Assembly: GCA_946478975.1 (NCBI GenBank)
Contig: CAMLEO010000093.1
Coordinates: forward strand, 1-23,123
Origin: an uncultured Steroidobacter sp.
GTDB taxonomy: Bacteria; Pseudomonadota; Gammaproteobacteria; Steroidobacterales; Steroidobacteraceae
Reading direction: 5' to 3'
DNA length: 23,123 nt
Positions 8,197 through 16,435 of this stretch are shown here, piece after piece. How positions within the stretch are numbered: position 1 is the stretch's first letter; each line of letters starts with the position of its first letter. The notes under the pieces are model-generated. The model ran no database searches, was not told the DNA's origin, and saw only the letters and a program-made list of their open reading frames with translations. The position numbers were made by a program, and so were the translations under genes.

Positions 8197-8709
8197 ATGG
8201 CCAAAGAAAGTTCCAAGAAGAACAGCGGCAAGGCCGCTGCAGTCGCTATCGACATCGGCATCGGCACACAGGACCGTGAGAAGATCGCCGACGGCCTGGC
8301 CAAGCTGCTGGCTGACACGTATTCGCTTTATCTCAAGACCCACAATTTCCATTGGAACGTCGAAGGGCCGATGTTCAACACGCTGCACCTGATGTTCATG
8401 GAGCAGTACACCGAGCTGTGGAATGCGCTCGATGCCGTCGCCGAACGCATTCGTTCGCTCGGCTACCCGGCGCCCGGCACCTACAGCGAGTTCGCGCGGC
8501 TGACGTCGATCGAAGAAACCGAAGGCGTGCCGGAAGCGCTGGATATGGTGCGGTTACTGGTGGCAGGTCATGAAGCTGTCGCGCGTACTGCGCGGGCGAC
8601 GTTCCCGGCGGCGGAAAAAGGCGGGGACGAATCCACGGCCGACCTGCTGACGCAGCGTCTGCAGGTTCACGAAAAAACCGCGTGGATGCTTCGCAGCCTG
8701 CTGAAGTAA
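8197..8709 (+). CDS. dps: Dps family DNA-binding ferritin-like protein
   Basis: This is a stationary-phase and oxidative-stress protein that forms a 12-subunit shell, oxidises Fe2+ with peroxide and binds DNA. The product is 170 aa, the usual size. The start is fixed by AGGAG (8185-8189) 7 bases before ATG. The N-terminal tail is Lys/Ser-rich ([12 protein letters not shown]), like the DNA-binding tail of E. coli Dps. The inter-subunit ferroxidase signature is complete: His52 in [12 protein letters not shown], His64 in LH, then Asp79 and Glu83 in ALDAVAERI. Trp53 is also present. It is a single gene converging on the PilZ-like gene, with a hairpin between them, and diverges from the EF-hand gene. 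The 295-base upstream region holds a candidate promoter and a small leader ORF. Confidence 0.96.
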   Translation: MAKESSKKNSGKAAAVAIDIGIGTQDREKIADGLAKLLADTYSLYLKTHNFHWNVEGPMFNTLHLMFMEQYTELWNALDAVAERIRSLGYPAPGTYSEFARLTSIEETEGVPEALDMVRLLVAGHEAVARTARATFPAAEKGGDESTADLLTQRLQVHEKTAWMLRSLLK

Positions 8710-8728
8710 GTCTGAGATCGTGGTGGTG

Positions 8729-8750
8729 CGCCCGCTGGAATCAGCGGGCG
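8729..8750. terminator. Hairpin between convergent dps and PilZ-like genes
   Basis: CGCCCGCTG (8729-8737) and CAGCGGGCG (8742-8750) form a perfect 9-base stem with a GAAT loop, extendable by two wobble pairs. It begins 19 bases after the dps stop and overlaps the stop codon of the opposing gene. No T-run follows on either strand, so it may act as a bidirectional hairpin or RNA 3'-end stabiliser rather than a classical intrinsic terminator. Confidence 0.5.
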
Positions 8751-9094
8751 TGCAGCAGCTTGTCCAATGCGTCCTGCGCGTCGTCGTCCAGATCCAGAAA
8801 GCGCAGGGAGATCCGAAAGCCTTCCATTCCCACACAGGCGCAGCAGACCACCGACGCTCGTGCCTGCAGGATCAGCGGCGCGCCATTGATAAAGGCGTTC
8901 ACGCGCACTAGCCCGGTCTCGCCCTCACGCACGCTGCGACCGAGCAGCAGCCCGACGCCGCCGCTGGAGATCTGAATCGCCTTGCCTTCCAGCAGCGTGC
9001 TGTGGCCCAGGCGCAGACTACCAGGCCAGCGCATGACTTTGACGCGCAAGCCAGGATCGTTAGGGGGCCCAGCCGAGGTGAACAAAGACTCCAT
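8741..9094 (-). CDS. PilZ-like domain protein, possible c-di-GMP binder
   Basis: This is a 117-aa cytoplasmic protein with the beta-barrel pattern of a single PilZ domain. The second PilZ motif (D/NxSxxG) is approximated by QISSGGVGLLL (residues 41-51), followed by strands VRVNAFINGAPLILQARASVVCC and a final helix DDDAQDALDKLL. The first motif, RxxxR, is imperfect: Arg17 and Arg22 (RVKVMR) are one residue too far apart, and the Asp of motif two is Gln. c-di-GMP binding is therefore doubtful even though the fold call is reasonable. The start at 9094 has only a weak ribosome site (AAGAA). It diverges from the TetR-type regulator gene and converges on dps. Confidence 0.6.
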   Translation of the reverse strand: MESLFTSAGPPNDPGLRVKVMRWPGSLRLGHSTLLEGKAIQISSGGVGLLLGRSVREGETGLVRVNAFINGAPLILQARASVVCCACVGMEGFRISLRFLDLDDDAQDALDKLLHAR

Positions 9095-9258
9095 GTCCGA
9101 TTGTTCTTGGTCGCGAAACAGTGGGATGGCGAAGGTTACCGTAACGAGGCGGCAGCGGAAGCCAGGCAGCGCCGGTGACGTCGCGGAATTGTGAAACGGC
9201 TCTCGGGATGAATGCCGGCCGCGGCACGGGTACTATGACCCCCCGATTCATACCCGCC

Positions 9259-10536
9259 ATGACTGCGAATTCCAAAGACACTGCGGCCCAGCCCGCTGAC
9301 TTGCGCCTCGGTCGCCCTGAGCCCAGTCGCCACGAGCAGGTGCTGGACGAAGCGGCCCGCCAGTTGAATCAGAAGGGCGTCCTGCTGACCTCGCTGGCGG
9401 AGATCGCCGCCAAACTCGGCGTCACTCGCGGGGCCATGTATCACTACGTCGCCGATCGTGAGGACCTGGTGTTCCAGTGCTACCGGCGCGCGGCGGAGAT
9501 CATCGCGCGTCACTTGCGAGAGGCAGAGCGAAGCGGCGGCGATTCCGCGCAGGTGCTGGCGAACTTCATCGATCGCATGCTCGATCCGGCAGAGCCCGAG
9601 ATCGCAGCCCGAGCCGAGATCGCGATGATGAACCAGGCTCAGCGCGACACCATTCAAGGCCTGTACGACGGGCTGGCGGCCCGGCTCGCGCATCTGCTCG
9701 AAACCGGCCATCGCCAGGGGGTGCTGCGAGCCTGCGATATCGAAGTGAATGCCCGCGTAATATTGAGCCTGGTGACGTGGGCGCCGCTGGCGAAGCCATG
9801 GGCGAGCACCCTGGAGTCCATGACCATGGATCGGCTCCGGGCCGCCGTGACGGCGACGGTGTTCGAAGGATTGTCGACCCGCCCGGGCTTGCCCGATTAC
9901 CGGCCGCTCGATCTATCGGCGCTGGCCCCGCAAGCCGTGAGTGCGTTTGATCGGGACGCGGCCACGGCGGCGAAGCGCGAAGCGCTGCTGCGAGTCGCCT
10001 CGCGATCGTTCAATCGCAAAGGCATCGATGCCACGTCGCTGGACGAGATCGCTGCACAGTTGGGCACGACCAAGCGCACGTTTCATCATCACATCGGCAG
10101 CAAGCAGGACGTGGTGTCCGCTTGTTACGAGCGCGCGTTTCGGATCTTTCTGTTTATCAAAGATCGCATGCTCGAATATTCGGGCAGCCGGCTCGAAGCG
10201 CTGGCGTCGTCGATGGATGCATTGGCGCGCGCCTATCCGAATGAAGAGTTGAATCCCTTGTCGCCGCTGGTCGGCCATGGCGCGCTGTCGCCCGAAGGCC
10301 AGGCGCAATTCGTCCGCCGCTCCGACGAGCTCGGCGAGGCGTATCACGAGCTGATGCGCCAGGGCGCTCAGGAAGGCAGCATGCAAGAGGTGGACGTGCT
10401 TGCGCGTGCGCTGATGCTGCCAGGGTTGTTGAGCTGGCTGGTCAAGGACGATGTACCGACGGATCCGGTTCAACAGCAGCACATCGCCCGCGAGATCGCG
10501 AATCTCGTGGCGGTGGGCCTGAAGAGCTCGACATGA
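9259..10536 (+). CDS. Tandem TetR/AcrR-family transcriptional regulator
   Basis: About 425 aa, roughly twice the length of an ordinary TetR protein, because two complete repressor units are joined. The first HTH domain spans about residues 25-75 (TSLAEIAAKLGVTRGAMYHY, then VADREDLV). The second is at about 234-290 (TSLDEIAAQLGTTKRTFHHH, then IGSKQDVV). Each is followed by an all-helical ligand-binding-type region. The protein may thus act as a covalent pseudo-dimer. The start is uncertain: in-frame ATGs at 9175, 9208, 9235 and 9259 all lack a clear ribosome site. I prefer 9259 because the first domain begins soon after and TACTAT (9231-9236) could be a -10 box. Its stop overlaps the start of the amidohydrolase gene (ATGA at 10533-10536), so it probably regulates its own operon. 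Confidence 0.85.
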   Translation: MTANSKDTAAQPADLRLGRPEPSRHEQVLDEAARQLNQKGVLLTSLAEIAAKLGVTRGAMYHYVADREDLVFQCYRRAAEIIARHLREAERSGGDSAQVLANFIDRMLDPAEPEIAARAEIAMMNQAQRDTIQGLYDGLAARLAHLLETGHRQGVLRACDIEVNARVILSLVTWAPLAKPWASTLESMTMDRLRAAVTATVFEGLSTRPGLPDYRPLDLSALAPQAVSAFDRDAATAAKREALLRVASRSFNRKGIDATSLDEIAAQLGTTKRTFHHHIGSKQDVVSACYERAFRIFLFIKDRMLEYSGSRLEALASSMDALARAYPNEELNPLSPLVGHGALSPEGQAQFVRRSDELGEAYHELMRQGAQEGSMQEVDVLARALMLPGLLSWLVKDDVPTDPVQQQHIAREIANLVAVGLKSST

Positions 10537-11570
10537 AAATCATCTATAGCGATCGTCATCGGCTGCACGCCGGGCAGCGCGAGTTTTATCGCGGCGAGCT
10601 GGTGCCGTGTTTCGAAAAGCCGGAGCGTGCCGACTACGTGCACGAGGCGGTCGAGGCCCGCAACATCGGGCCGATTCTGCAGCCGAAGGAATTTCCGATC
10701 TCCTGCCTCGAACGCGTGCACGCGCCACGCTATTTGCGGTTTCTGGAAAAAGCCTGGGATGAATGGAGCGCACTCGGCAACACGCGCGATGCGTTGCCTT
10801 CGGTGTGGCCGATTCGAACCTTTCGCAACGATGTCGAGCCGGATTATTTCATCGCCAGGCTCGGCATGTATTCGTTCGACAACGGCACGCCGCTGACCTC
10901 CGGGAGCTGGACGGCGGCGAAGCTCGGCGCCGATGTCACATTGACCGCTCAGCAACTCGTCGCTGGCGGCGAACGCGCCGCCTTTGCGCTCGCTCGTCCG
11001 CCTGGGCATCACGCGGGGCCGGATTTCCTCGGCGGCTATTGTTTCATTAACAATGCCGCAGTTGCGGCTCAAGCATTCCGAGACGGCGGCGCCCAGCGAG
11101 TCGCAGTGCTCGACGTTGATTATCACCACGGCAACGGCACGCAGACGATTTTCTACGAGCGCGCCGATGTGATGTTTCTTTCCATTCACGGCGATCCGAA
11201 GACGGAGTATCCGTTCTACCTGGGCCACGCCGATGAAAAAGGGCGCGGCGCCGGCGAGGGCTGCAATTGGAATTATCCGCTGCCCGCCGGCAGCAGCAAC
11301 GCGGCCTGGTTCGATGCATTGAGCGATGCGACTCGTCGGATCGGTGCGTTCAAGCCGGACGCGTTGGTGATTTCGCTGGGCGTCGATACCTTCGCCGAAG
11401 ATCCCATTTCCAAGTTCCAGTTGCGCGAGCCGGAATATTTGCGGCTCGGCGCGCAAATCGCAGCACTCCAGTTGCCGACGCTGTTCGTACTCGAAGGCGG
11501 CTACGCCGTGTCCGAGATCGGTCACAACGTCGCGCATGTTCTGCGCAGCTTCGATGAGGCTGCGGGCTGA
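10533..11570 (+). CDS. Acetylpolyamine amidohydrolase, histone deacetylase fold
   Basis: A zinc amidohydrolase of 345 aa, expected to release acetate from acetylated polyamines or similar small amides in the cytoplasm. The active site is complete: RPPGHHAG with His159-His160, the zinc ligands Asp196 and His198 in VLDVDYHHGNGTQ, Asp285 in SLGVDTF, and the transition-state Tyr324 in LEGGY. These positions are offset by one from those known for the Mycoplana ramosa enzyme (H158, H159, D195, H197, D284, Y323), and the total length also matches. The long loop at about 95-125 (containing YSFDNGTPLTSGSW) resembles the insertion that narrows the active site of polyamine-specific members. It starts inside the stop of the tandem TetR gene, and 24 bases separate it from the M14 peptidase, so all three are probably cotranscribed. 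Other acyl amides remain possible substrates. Confidence 0.92.
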   Translation: MKIIYSDRHRLHAGQREFYRGELVPCFEKPERADYVHEAVEARNIGPILQPKEFPISCLERVHAPRYLRFLEKAWDEWSALGNTRDALPSVWPIRTFRNDVEPDYFIARLGMYSFDNGTPLTSGSWTAAKLGADVTLTAQQLVAGGERAAFALARPPGHHAGPDFLGGYCFINNAAVAAQAFRDGGAQRVAVLDVDYHHGNGTQTIFYERADVMFLSIHGDPKTEYPFYLGHADEKGRGAGEGCNWNYPLPAGSSNAAWFDALSDATRRIGAFKPDALVISLGVDTFAEDPISKFQLREPEYLRLGAQIAALQLPTLFVLEGGYAVSEIGHNVAHVLRSFDEAAG

Positions 11571-11594
11571 TAATCAATCGATCAAGGAATTCAT

Positions 11595-13358
11595 ATGAGC
11601 AGTGAAGCCGCTGGCGTGCCGTTGACGCTCGCCGAGCAGACGTCGTTCCGTCAGACCGGACGCACTGATGAAGTCGCGCGTTTGTGTCAGGCCTATGCAC
11701 AGCACTGGCCCGATGCCGTGCGCAGTTTCGAGTACGGCCGCTCTGCCGAAGGGCGCGCGATGTATGCGATGGTCGCTTCGCGAACGGGCGCGCTGTCGCC
11801 GGCGGAGATTCGCCGTCGCAATGTCCCGGTGCTGATGCTGCAAGCAGGTATTCATCCGGGCGAGAGCGACGGCAAGGACGCAGGCTTCATCGCCTTGCGC
11901 GAACTGTTGAGCGGCGAAACCGGGAAGGGACTGCTGGAGCGCCTGGCGATCCTGTTCGTGCCGGCATTCAACGTCGATGGTCACGAGCGCGTCGGCCGCT
12001 GGAACCGCCCGAATCAAGTCGGCCCGGAGGAGACCGGCTGGCGTGCGACCTCGCAAAACATCAACCTGAATCGCGATTACACCAAGGCCGACGCGGTCGA
12101 GATGCAAGCCATGCTGCGGCTGTTGCAGCAGTGGGATCCGCTGGTGTGCGCCGATCTGCACGTGACCGACGGCGCGGATTTCGAGCCCGATATTTCTTTG
12201 CAGGTCGAGCCCATTCACCAGGGCGATGCCTCGCTGTTCGCGAGCGGCGTGCGCCTGCGTGACGAGTTGATCTCGAAGTTGGCGCAGCAGGGCTCGGTGC
12301 CGCTGCCGTTCTATCCCGACCTGGTTGAAGTCGACAATCCCGCCGGCGGCTTCAGTCTCACCGTGTATTCACCGCGCTTCTCGACGGGTTATTTCCCGGC
12401 TCGCAATCGCTACACCGTGCTGGTCGAAACGCATTCGTGGAAAGACTATGCGACGCGAGTGCGCGTTACGCGGAACACGATTGTTGGATTGGCCGAGCTG
12501 ATGGTCGCTCACGGTGCGCAGTGGTTGGAAGAAGCTCACCGCGCCGATGCAGCAGCGAAACAAATGGGCGGCAAGGAAGTGACATTGGACTTCGCCGCCA
12601 GCTGGCGCGAGCCGACCAAGGAGAAAACATCCAATACGTCGGCGACCGATCCGAACGTGACCATGATCGACTTTCGCGGCTACGCCTACGAGCGCAAGCC
12701 GTCGAAGATTTCGGGTGAGCTGGTGACTGTGTACGATCCGAAGACGCCGCAGATCTGGCGAGTGCCGTTCCGGAAAAACACGAAGCCGTCGCTGGTCGTG
12801 ACTGCGCCCCGCGGCGGCTATGTCGTGCCGCCGGGTTATGCGAGTGAGATCGGTGCGAAGCTGCAGCTTCACGATGTCGAGTTTCGCAAGCTCGATGCGG
12901 TGGGGCGCATCGAAGCGGAATGTTTCCGCGCTTCGAACGTCGAGTTTTCCAGCGGGACTTTCGAAGGTCGCACGCGAGTCAAGATCGCGGGCGCGTGGCA
13001 GAAGGAACAACAGGAGATCGGTGCGGGCGCGTTGTTCGTGCCCATCGCGCAGGTTCGCTCGCGCCTGGCGATGGTGCTGCTCGAACCGCAGGCACCCGAT
13101 TCATTTGCATCGTGGGGCTTCTTCAACGGCTGGTTCGAGCACAAGGAATATGTCGAGCCGTACGTGATCGAAATCATGGCGCGCGATCTCATGAACTCCA
13201 ATCCGTCGCTCGCGGCTGAGTTCGAACGCAAGCTCAAGGAAGATCCGGCGTTCGCTGCCGATCCCGCCGCTCGACGCGAGTTTTTCTATCGTCGTCACGC
13301 GGCGTGGGATGCGCGCTTTGGGTTGTATCCCATCATGCGCGTGGCGAACGTTCTCTAA
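11595..13358 (+). CDS. M14-family zinc carboxypeptidase, 587 aa
   Basis: The N-terminal 300 residues form an M14 metallocarboxypeptidase domain. Zinc ligands are His87 and Glu90 in GIHPGESDGKD and His189 in ADLHVTDG. The substrate-binding NLNRDY (157-162) supplies Arg160, and the catalytic Glu is Glu278 in VLVETHSWKDY. Residues 300-587 contain no known motif I can name; they look like a beta-rich accessory region (WRVPFRKNTKPSLVV, then GGYVVPPGYA), with a conserved-looking tail near RREFFYRRHAAWD. There is no signal peptide, so the enzyme should be cytoplasmic, unusual for digestive M14 enzymes and more like ones trimming small peptides or amide conjugates. AAGGA lies 6 bases before the ATG. 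It is the last gene of the TetR-amidohydrolase operon and ends just before a strong hairpin. Confidence 0.9.
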   Translation: MSSEAAGVPLTLAEQTSFRQTGRTDEVARLCQAYAQHWPDAVRSFEYGRSAEGRAMYAMVASRTGALSPAEIRRRNVPVLMLQAGIHPGESDGKDAGFIALRELLSGETGKGLLERLAILFVPAFNVDGHERVGRWNRPNQVGPEETGWRATSQNINLNRDYTKADAVEMQAMLRLLQQWDPLVCADLHVTDGADFEPDISLQVEPIHQGDASLFASGVRLRDELISKLAQQGSVPLPFYPDLVEVDNPAGGFSLTVYSPRFSTGYFPARNRYTVLVETHSWKDYATRVRVTRNTIVGLAELMVAHGAQWLEEAHRADAAAKQMGGKEVTLDFAASWREPTKEKTSNTSATDPNVTMIDFRGYAYERKPSKISGELVTVYDPKTPQIWRVPFRKNTKPSLVVTAPRGGYVVPPGYASEIGAKLQLHDVEFRKLDAVGRIEAECFRASNVEFSSGTFEGRTRVKIAGAWQKEQQEIGAGALFVPIAQVRSRLAMVLLEPQAPDSFASWGFFNGWFEHKEYVEPYVIEIMARDLMNSNPSLAAEFERKLKEDPAFAADPAARREFFYRRHAAWDARFGLYPIMRVANVL

Positions 13359-13374
13359 CGATCCTTGACGATTC

Positions 13375-13405
13375 CGACGGAGCCCGGCCATGCCGGGCTC
13401 CGTCG
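13375..13405. terminator. Strong bidirectional hairpin between convergent genes
   Basis: CGACGGAGCCCGGC (13375-13388) and GCCGGGCTCCGTCG (13392-13405) make a perfect 14-base stem with a 3-base loop. It sits 16 bases after the M14 peptidase stop and just outside the stop of the opposing VOC gene at 13410. Neither side has a strong T-run, but its position between convergent stops makes a shared terminator the best reading. Confidence 0.7.
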
Positions 13406-13409
13406 TTGC

Positions 13410-13898
13410 TCACTTGCTTGCCGCGGCTTGCTGCAATCGAGCGACGTCCAGCTTTTTCATCTTGAGCATCGCCGCCATGACGCGATCGACCTTGGCGGGG
13501 TCCGGGTCGTAGACCAGCTTCTCCAAAGCAACGTGTGAGATCTGCCACGACAAGCCGAACTTGTCTTTGATCCAGCCGCACGCCTGCTCTTGCCCGCCGC
13601 CCTCCAGCAGCCCGGCATACAGCCGATCCAGTTCCTCCTGCGACTCGCATTCCACCAGCTGCGAGACGGATTCGTTGAACTTGAATTGTGGACCGCCGTT
13701 TAGCGCAATGTAGTGCTGGCCGTCCAACTCGAACTCCACGGTCATGATCGAACCCGCCGGTTTGCCGGCGACGGCCTCGGCCGACTTCGGATAGCGCGCA
13801 ATCCCTTTGATGCGCGAGTTCTTGAACAGCGAGACATAAAAACGCGCGGCTTCTTCCGCCTGGGTATCGAACCAGAGATGAGTCACGATTTTTTGCAT
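13410..13898 (-). CDS. VOC superfamily protein, PhnB/3-dmu-9_3-mt type
   Basis: This is a 162-aa cytoplasmic protein of the glyoxalase/bleomycin-resistance (VOC) fold, in the PhnB-like group that databases label 3-demethylubiquinone-9 3-methyltransferase, a name without firm biochemical support. Recognisable stretches are the opening KIVTHLWFDTQAEEAARFYVSLF, the strand pair IMTVEFELDGQHYIALNGGPQF, and the C-terminal half with ECESQEELDRLYAGLLEGG, CGWIKDKFGLSWQI and PDPAKVDRVMAAMLKMKKLD. All are typical of the family. The ATG at 13898 is preceded by GGAG at 8 bases, so the longer upstream frame (to 14021) is rejected. It is monocistronic, diverging from a TonB-dependent receptor gene with a 236-base shared upstream region. 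Substrate unknown. Confidence 0.85.
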   Translation of the reverse strand: MQKIVTHLWFDTQAEEAARFYVSLFKNSRIKGIARYPKSAEAVAGKPAGSIMTVEFELDGQHYIALNGGPQFKFNESVSQLVECESQEELDRLYAGLLEGGGQEQACGWIKDKFGLSWQISHVALEKLVYDPDPAKVDRVMAAMLKMKKLDVARLQQAAASK

Positions 13899-14134
13899 GA
13901 GGTCTGCTCCATAACGCTGCAATTGGCTGCTCCCTTCAAGGACGACCGGGCGCGCACGAACCCGACATCGCCGCGCAACTTTCCTGTGTGCGGCGTGCAT
14001 ACAACAAAAATCATCGGTCACATGCCTGCAATCTAATCGTCAGATCGGCGCAACCGTCAGTCCGTAACTTCCCGCGCCATCGCTGGGCCGCTTCGCGCCT
14101 GGCCTCGGGTCCGCAAAGTTTCCTGGAGCTGTAA

Positions 14135-16435
14135 ATGCGCAACACCGCAACTGGCGAGTGTTTCAAAAAATCATCCGCGCGCGAGCTGGCACTGGCAGTC
14201 GCGACGGTTCTCGCCGCGAGCGCAGCTGTTGCTCAGGACAGCGACCAGGGTGCGAATCCTGTCGAGGCCACCAACGCTATTGAAAACGTCGTGGTCCTGG
14301 GTCGCGGCGAGACGCGACAGGTCCAGTCCTTCTCCGCCGCCCAGATCGATGTGCTGCCCGCCGGCACCAGCCCGCTCAAGGCCATCGAGAAAATGCCGGG
14401 CGTAAATTTCCAATCCGCGGACGCGTACGGTGCATACGAATGGTCGGCGCGCATTTCCATTCGCGGCTTCAATCAGAATCAGCTCGGCTTCACGCTCGAC
14501 GGCGTGCCGCTGGGCGATATGTCATACGCCAATCACAACGGCTTGCACATCAGCCGTGCGATTCCCTCGGAAGCCATCGGTCGAGTGGAACTCGCGCAAG
14601 GCGCGGGCGCAATCGACATCGCTTCGACCAGCAATCTCGGCGGCGCCGTGGAATTCTTTTCCGCCGATCCCGACGCGAAGTTCGGCGTGCGCGCCGAGCA
14701 GATGTTTGGTTCCGATTCGGCGCGTCGCACGTTTGCCAAGCTGGACACGGGCGAGTTGAGCACCGGCACTCGCGCGTACCTTGCGGTCGTCGACGCTTCG
14801 ACGGAGAAATGGAAAGGCGGCGGCGATCAGGACCAGCGTATGGTCAACGTCAAGATCGTGCAGCCCATCGGCGATGCGACCTTGACCGCGTTCTATAACT
14901 ATTCCGATCGTGCCGAGACCGACTACCAGGATCTGTCGTATCAAATCATCGCGCGCCGCGGTTGGGATTGGGACAACTGGTATCCGAACTGGGCCGCGGC
15001 CATAGCAGCGGCGAATGCGTGCGATGCCTCCGGCCAGTCGAATGCCGTTGTTTGTGACGACGCGTATTGGAACGCCGCCGGTCTGCGCAAAGACGATCTC
15101 GGCTATTTGTCACTGGACCTGCCGGTCGGCGACAGCGTCGAGTGGAAGACCACCGGCTATTTGCATCAGAACGAAGGCCAGGGCCTGTGGGGCACGCCGT
15201 ACGTGGCGACGCCCGGCGGTTCGCCGATCTCGATTCGCACCACCGAATATGAGATCGACCGCCAGGGCGTGCTGAGCGCTTTGACCGTCACGGCGGGTGC
15301 GCACGAGATCAATGGCGGCGTCTGGTACGAGACCATCGATTTCAACCAGGCGCGTCGCTTCTACGGCGAGCCGAGCAGCACGGCGCCGACGCGCTCGTTC
15401 GACGATTTCCAGCGCAATCCATTTTTCACGCAATGGGAATATGACTTCGACACCGACACGGTGGTGTTCCATCTGCAGGACACCTGGTCGGTCAACGGTC
15501 GCCTGCGCGTGAATGCCGGCTTCCGCTCGGTGAGCTCGGAAAGCGAGATTCGCACCGTGGTCGCTGCCGATCCGTCGGCGCGCAAGAGCGGCAAAATCGA
15601 TGCTGACAAATCTTTTCTGCCGCAGGTCGGCGTGAACTGGACGCTCGCGGATGAGCATGAAATGTTCGCATCGATTGCGCGCAACGTGCATACGTTCCAG
15701 GGCAGCAACAGCGGCGCGTTCGGCGTGACCGCCGAGGTGTTCGAGCGAATCCGCAACACCGTGAAGCCCGAAACGTCGACCAATTATGAGCTGGGCTGGC
15801 GCTTCAACGGCGCCGCGCTCAATTCCCTGGTCACCGCGTATCACGTCGACTTCAAAGATCGGCTGCTCGGCATTCCCCAGTGCCTCGGCATCGTCGGCTG
15901 CGAGAGCTCGATTGCGAACGTCGGCAGCGTCAAGACCAACGGCATCGAAGCGGCGCTGTCCTGGCGGCCGATGACGCATGTCACCTGGTTCAATTCGGCA
16001 GCTTGGAACGATTCGGAGTACGACGATGATTACACGATCGAAACGGCGGGCGGCGCTACCGTGGTGCCGGCGGCAGGAAAACAAGTGGTGGACGCTCCCG
16101 AATGGCTCGTTCGCTCGGAACTGTCGTACGACAACGGCGCGTTCTTCGCGCGGCTGGATGCCAACTACGTCGACGAGCGCTACTACACGTATCTGAACGA
16201 TGCGAGCGCGAAGTCATACACGCTGCTCAACAGCGGCCTCGGCTATCGCTTCGACAGTCTCGGCATGGTTCAGCAGCTGACGCTGCAGGTCGATGTGACC
16301 AACCTGGCGGACAAGGAATATATCAGCAGCATCGGCACCAACGGCTTCGGCGTCTCCGACCCGACCGGTTCGATGCAAACATTGCTGCGCGGTGCGCCGC
16401 GTCAGTTCTTTATTTCAGCGAAGGCGAAGTTCTAG
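14135..16435 (+). CDS. TonB-dependent outer-membrane receptor
   Basis: This is a 766-aa outer-membrane active transporter using TonB-ExbBD energy. The start is supported by TGGAG 6 bases before the ATG. A signal peptide ends near ASAAVAQ (about residue 34). The segment ENVVVLGRGE is a plausible TonB box, followed by the plug domain, about residues 65-185 (LKAIEKMPGVNFQSADAYG, then ISIRGFNQNQLGFTLDGVPLGD and GAIDIASTSNLGGAVEFFS). The rest is a 22-strand barrel ending in the terminal Phe of FFISAKAKF, the usual outer-membrane assembly signal. There is no N-terminal STN signalling domain, so it is not expected to drive a FecI/FecR circuit. No substrate-defining genes are adjacent. Its stop codon overlaps, on opposite strands, the stop of the other receptor gene (CTAG, 16432-16435). 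Confidence 0.93.
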   Translation: MRNTATGECFKKSSARELALAVATVLAASAAVAQDSDQGANPVEATNAIENVVVLGRGETRQVQSFSAAQIDVLPAGTSPLKAIEKMPGVNFQSADAYGAYEWSARISIRGFNQNQLGFTLDGVPLGDMSYANHNGLHISRAIPSEAIGRVELAQGAGAIDIASTSNLGGAVEFFSADPDAKFGVRAEQMFGSDSARRTFAKLDTGELSTGTRAYLAVVDASTEKWKGGGDQDQRMVNVKIVQPIGDATLTAFYNYSDRAETDYQDLSYQIIARRGWDWDNWYPNWAAAIAAANACDASGQSNAVVCDDAYWNAAGLRKDDLGYLSLDLPVGDSVEWKTTGYLHQNEGQGLWGTPYVATPGGSPISIRTTEYEIDRQGVLSALTVTAGAHEINGGVWYETIDFNQARRFYGEPSSTAPTRSFDDFQRNPFFTQWEYDFDTDTVVFHLQDTWSVNGRLRVNAGFRSVSSESEIRTVVAADPSARKSGKIDADKSFLPQVGVNWTLADEHEMFASIARNVHTFQGSNSGAFGVTAEVFERIRNTVKPETSTNYELGWRFNGAALNSLVTAYHVDFKDRLLGIPQCLGIVGCESSIANVGSVKTNGIEAALSWRPMTHVTWFNSAAWNDSEYDDDYTIETAGGATVVPAAGKQVVDAPEWLVRSELSYDNGAFFARLDANYVDERYYTYLNDASAKSYTLLNSGLGYRFDSLGMVQQLTLQVDVTNLADKEYISSIGTNGFGVSDPTGSMQTLLRGAPRQFFISAKAKF

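Noticed and set aside
10470..11537. 355-codon minus-strand frame
   Set aside because: It is antisense to the amidohydrolase with its intact catalytic residues, and has no ribosome site or domain.
15110..16084. 324-codon minus-strand frame
   Set aside because: It is antisense to the plus-strand TonB-dependent receptor, with low-complexity His/Arg composition.
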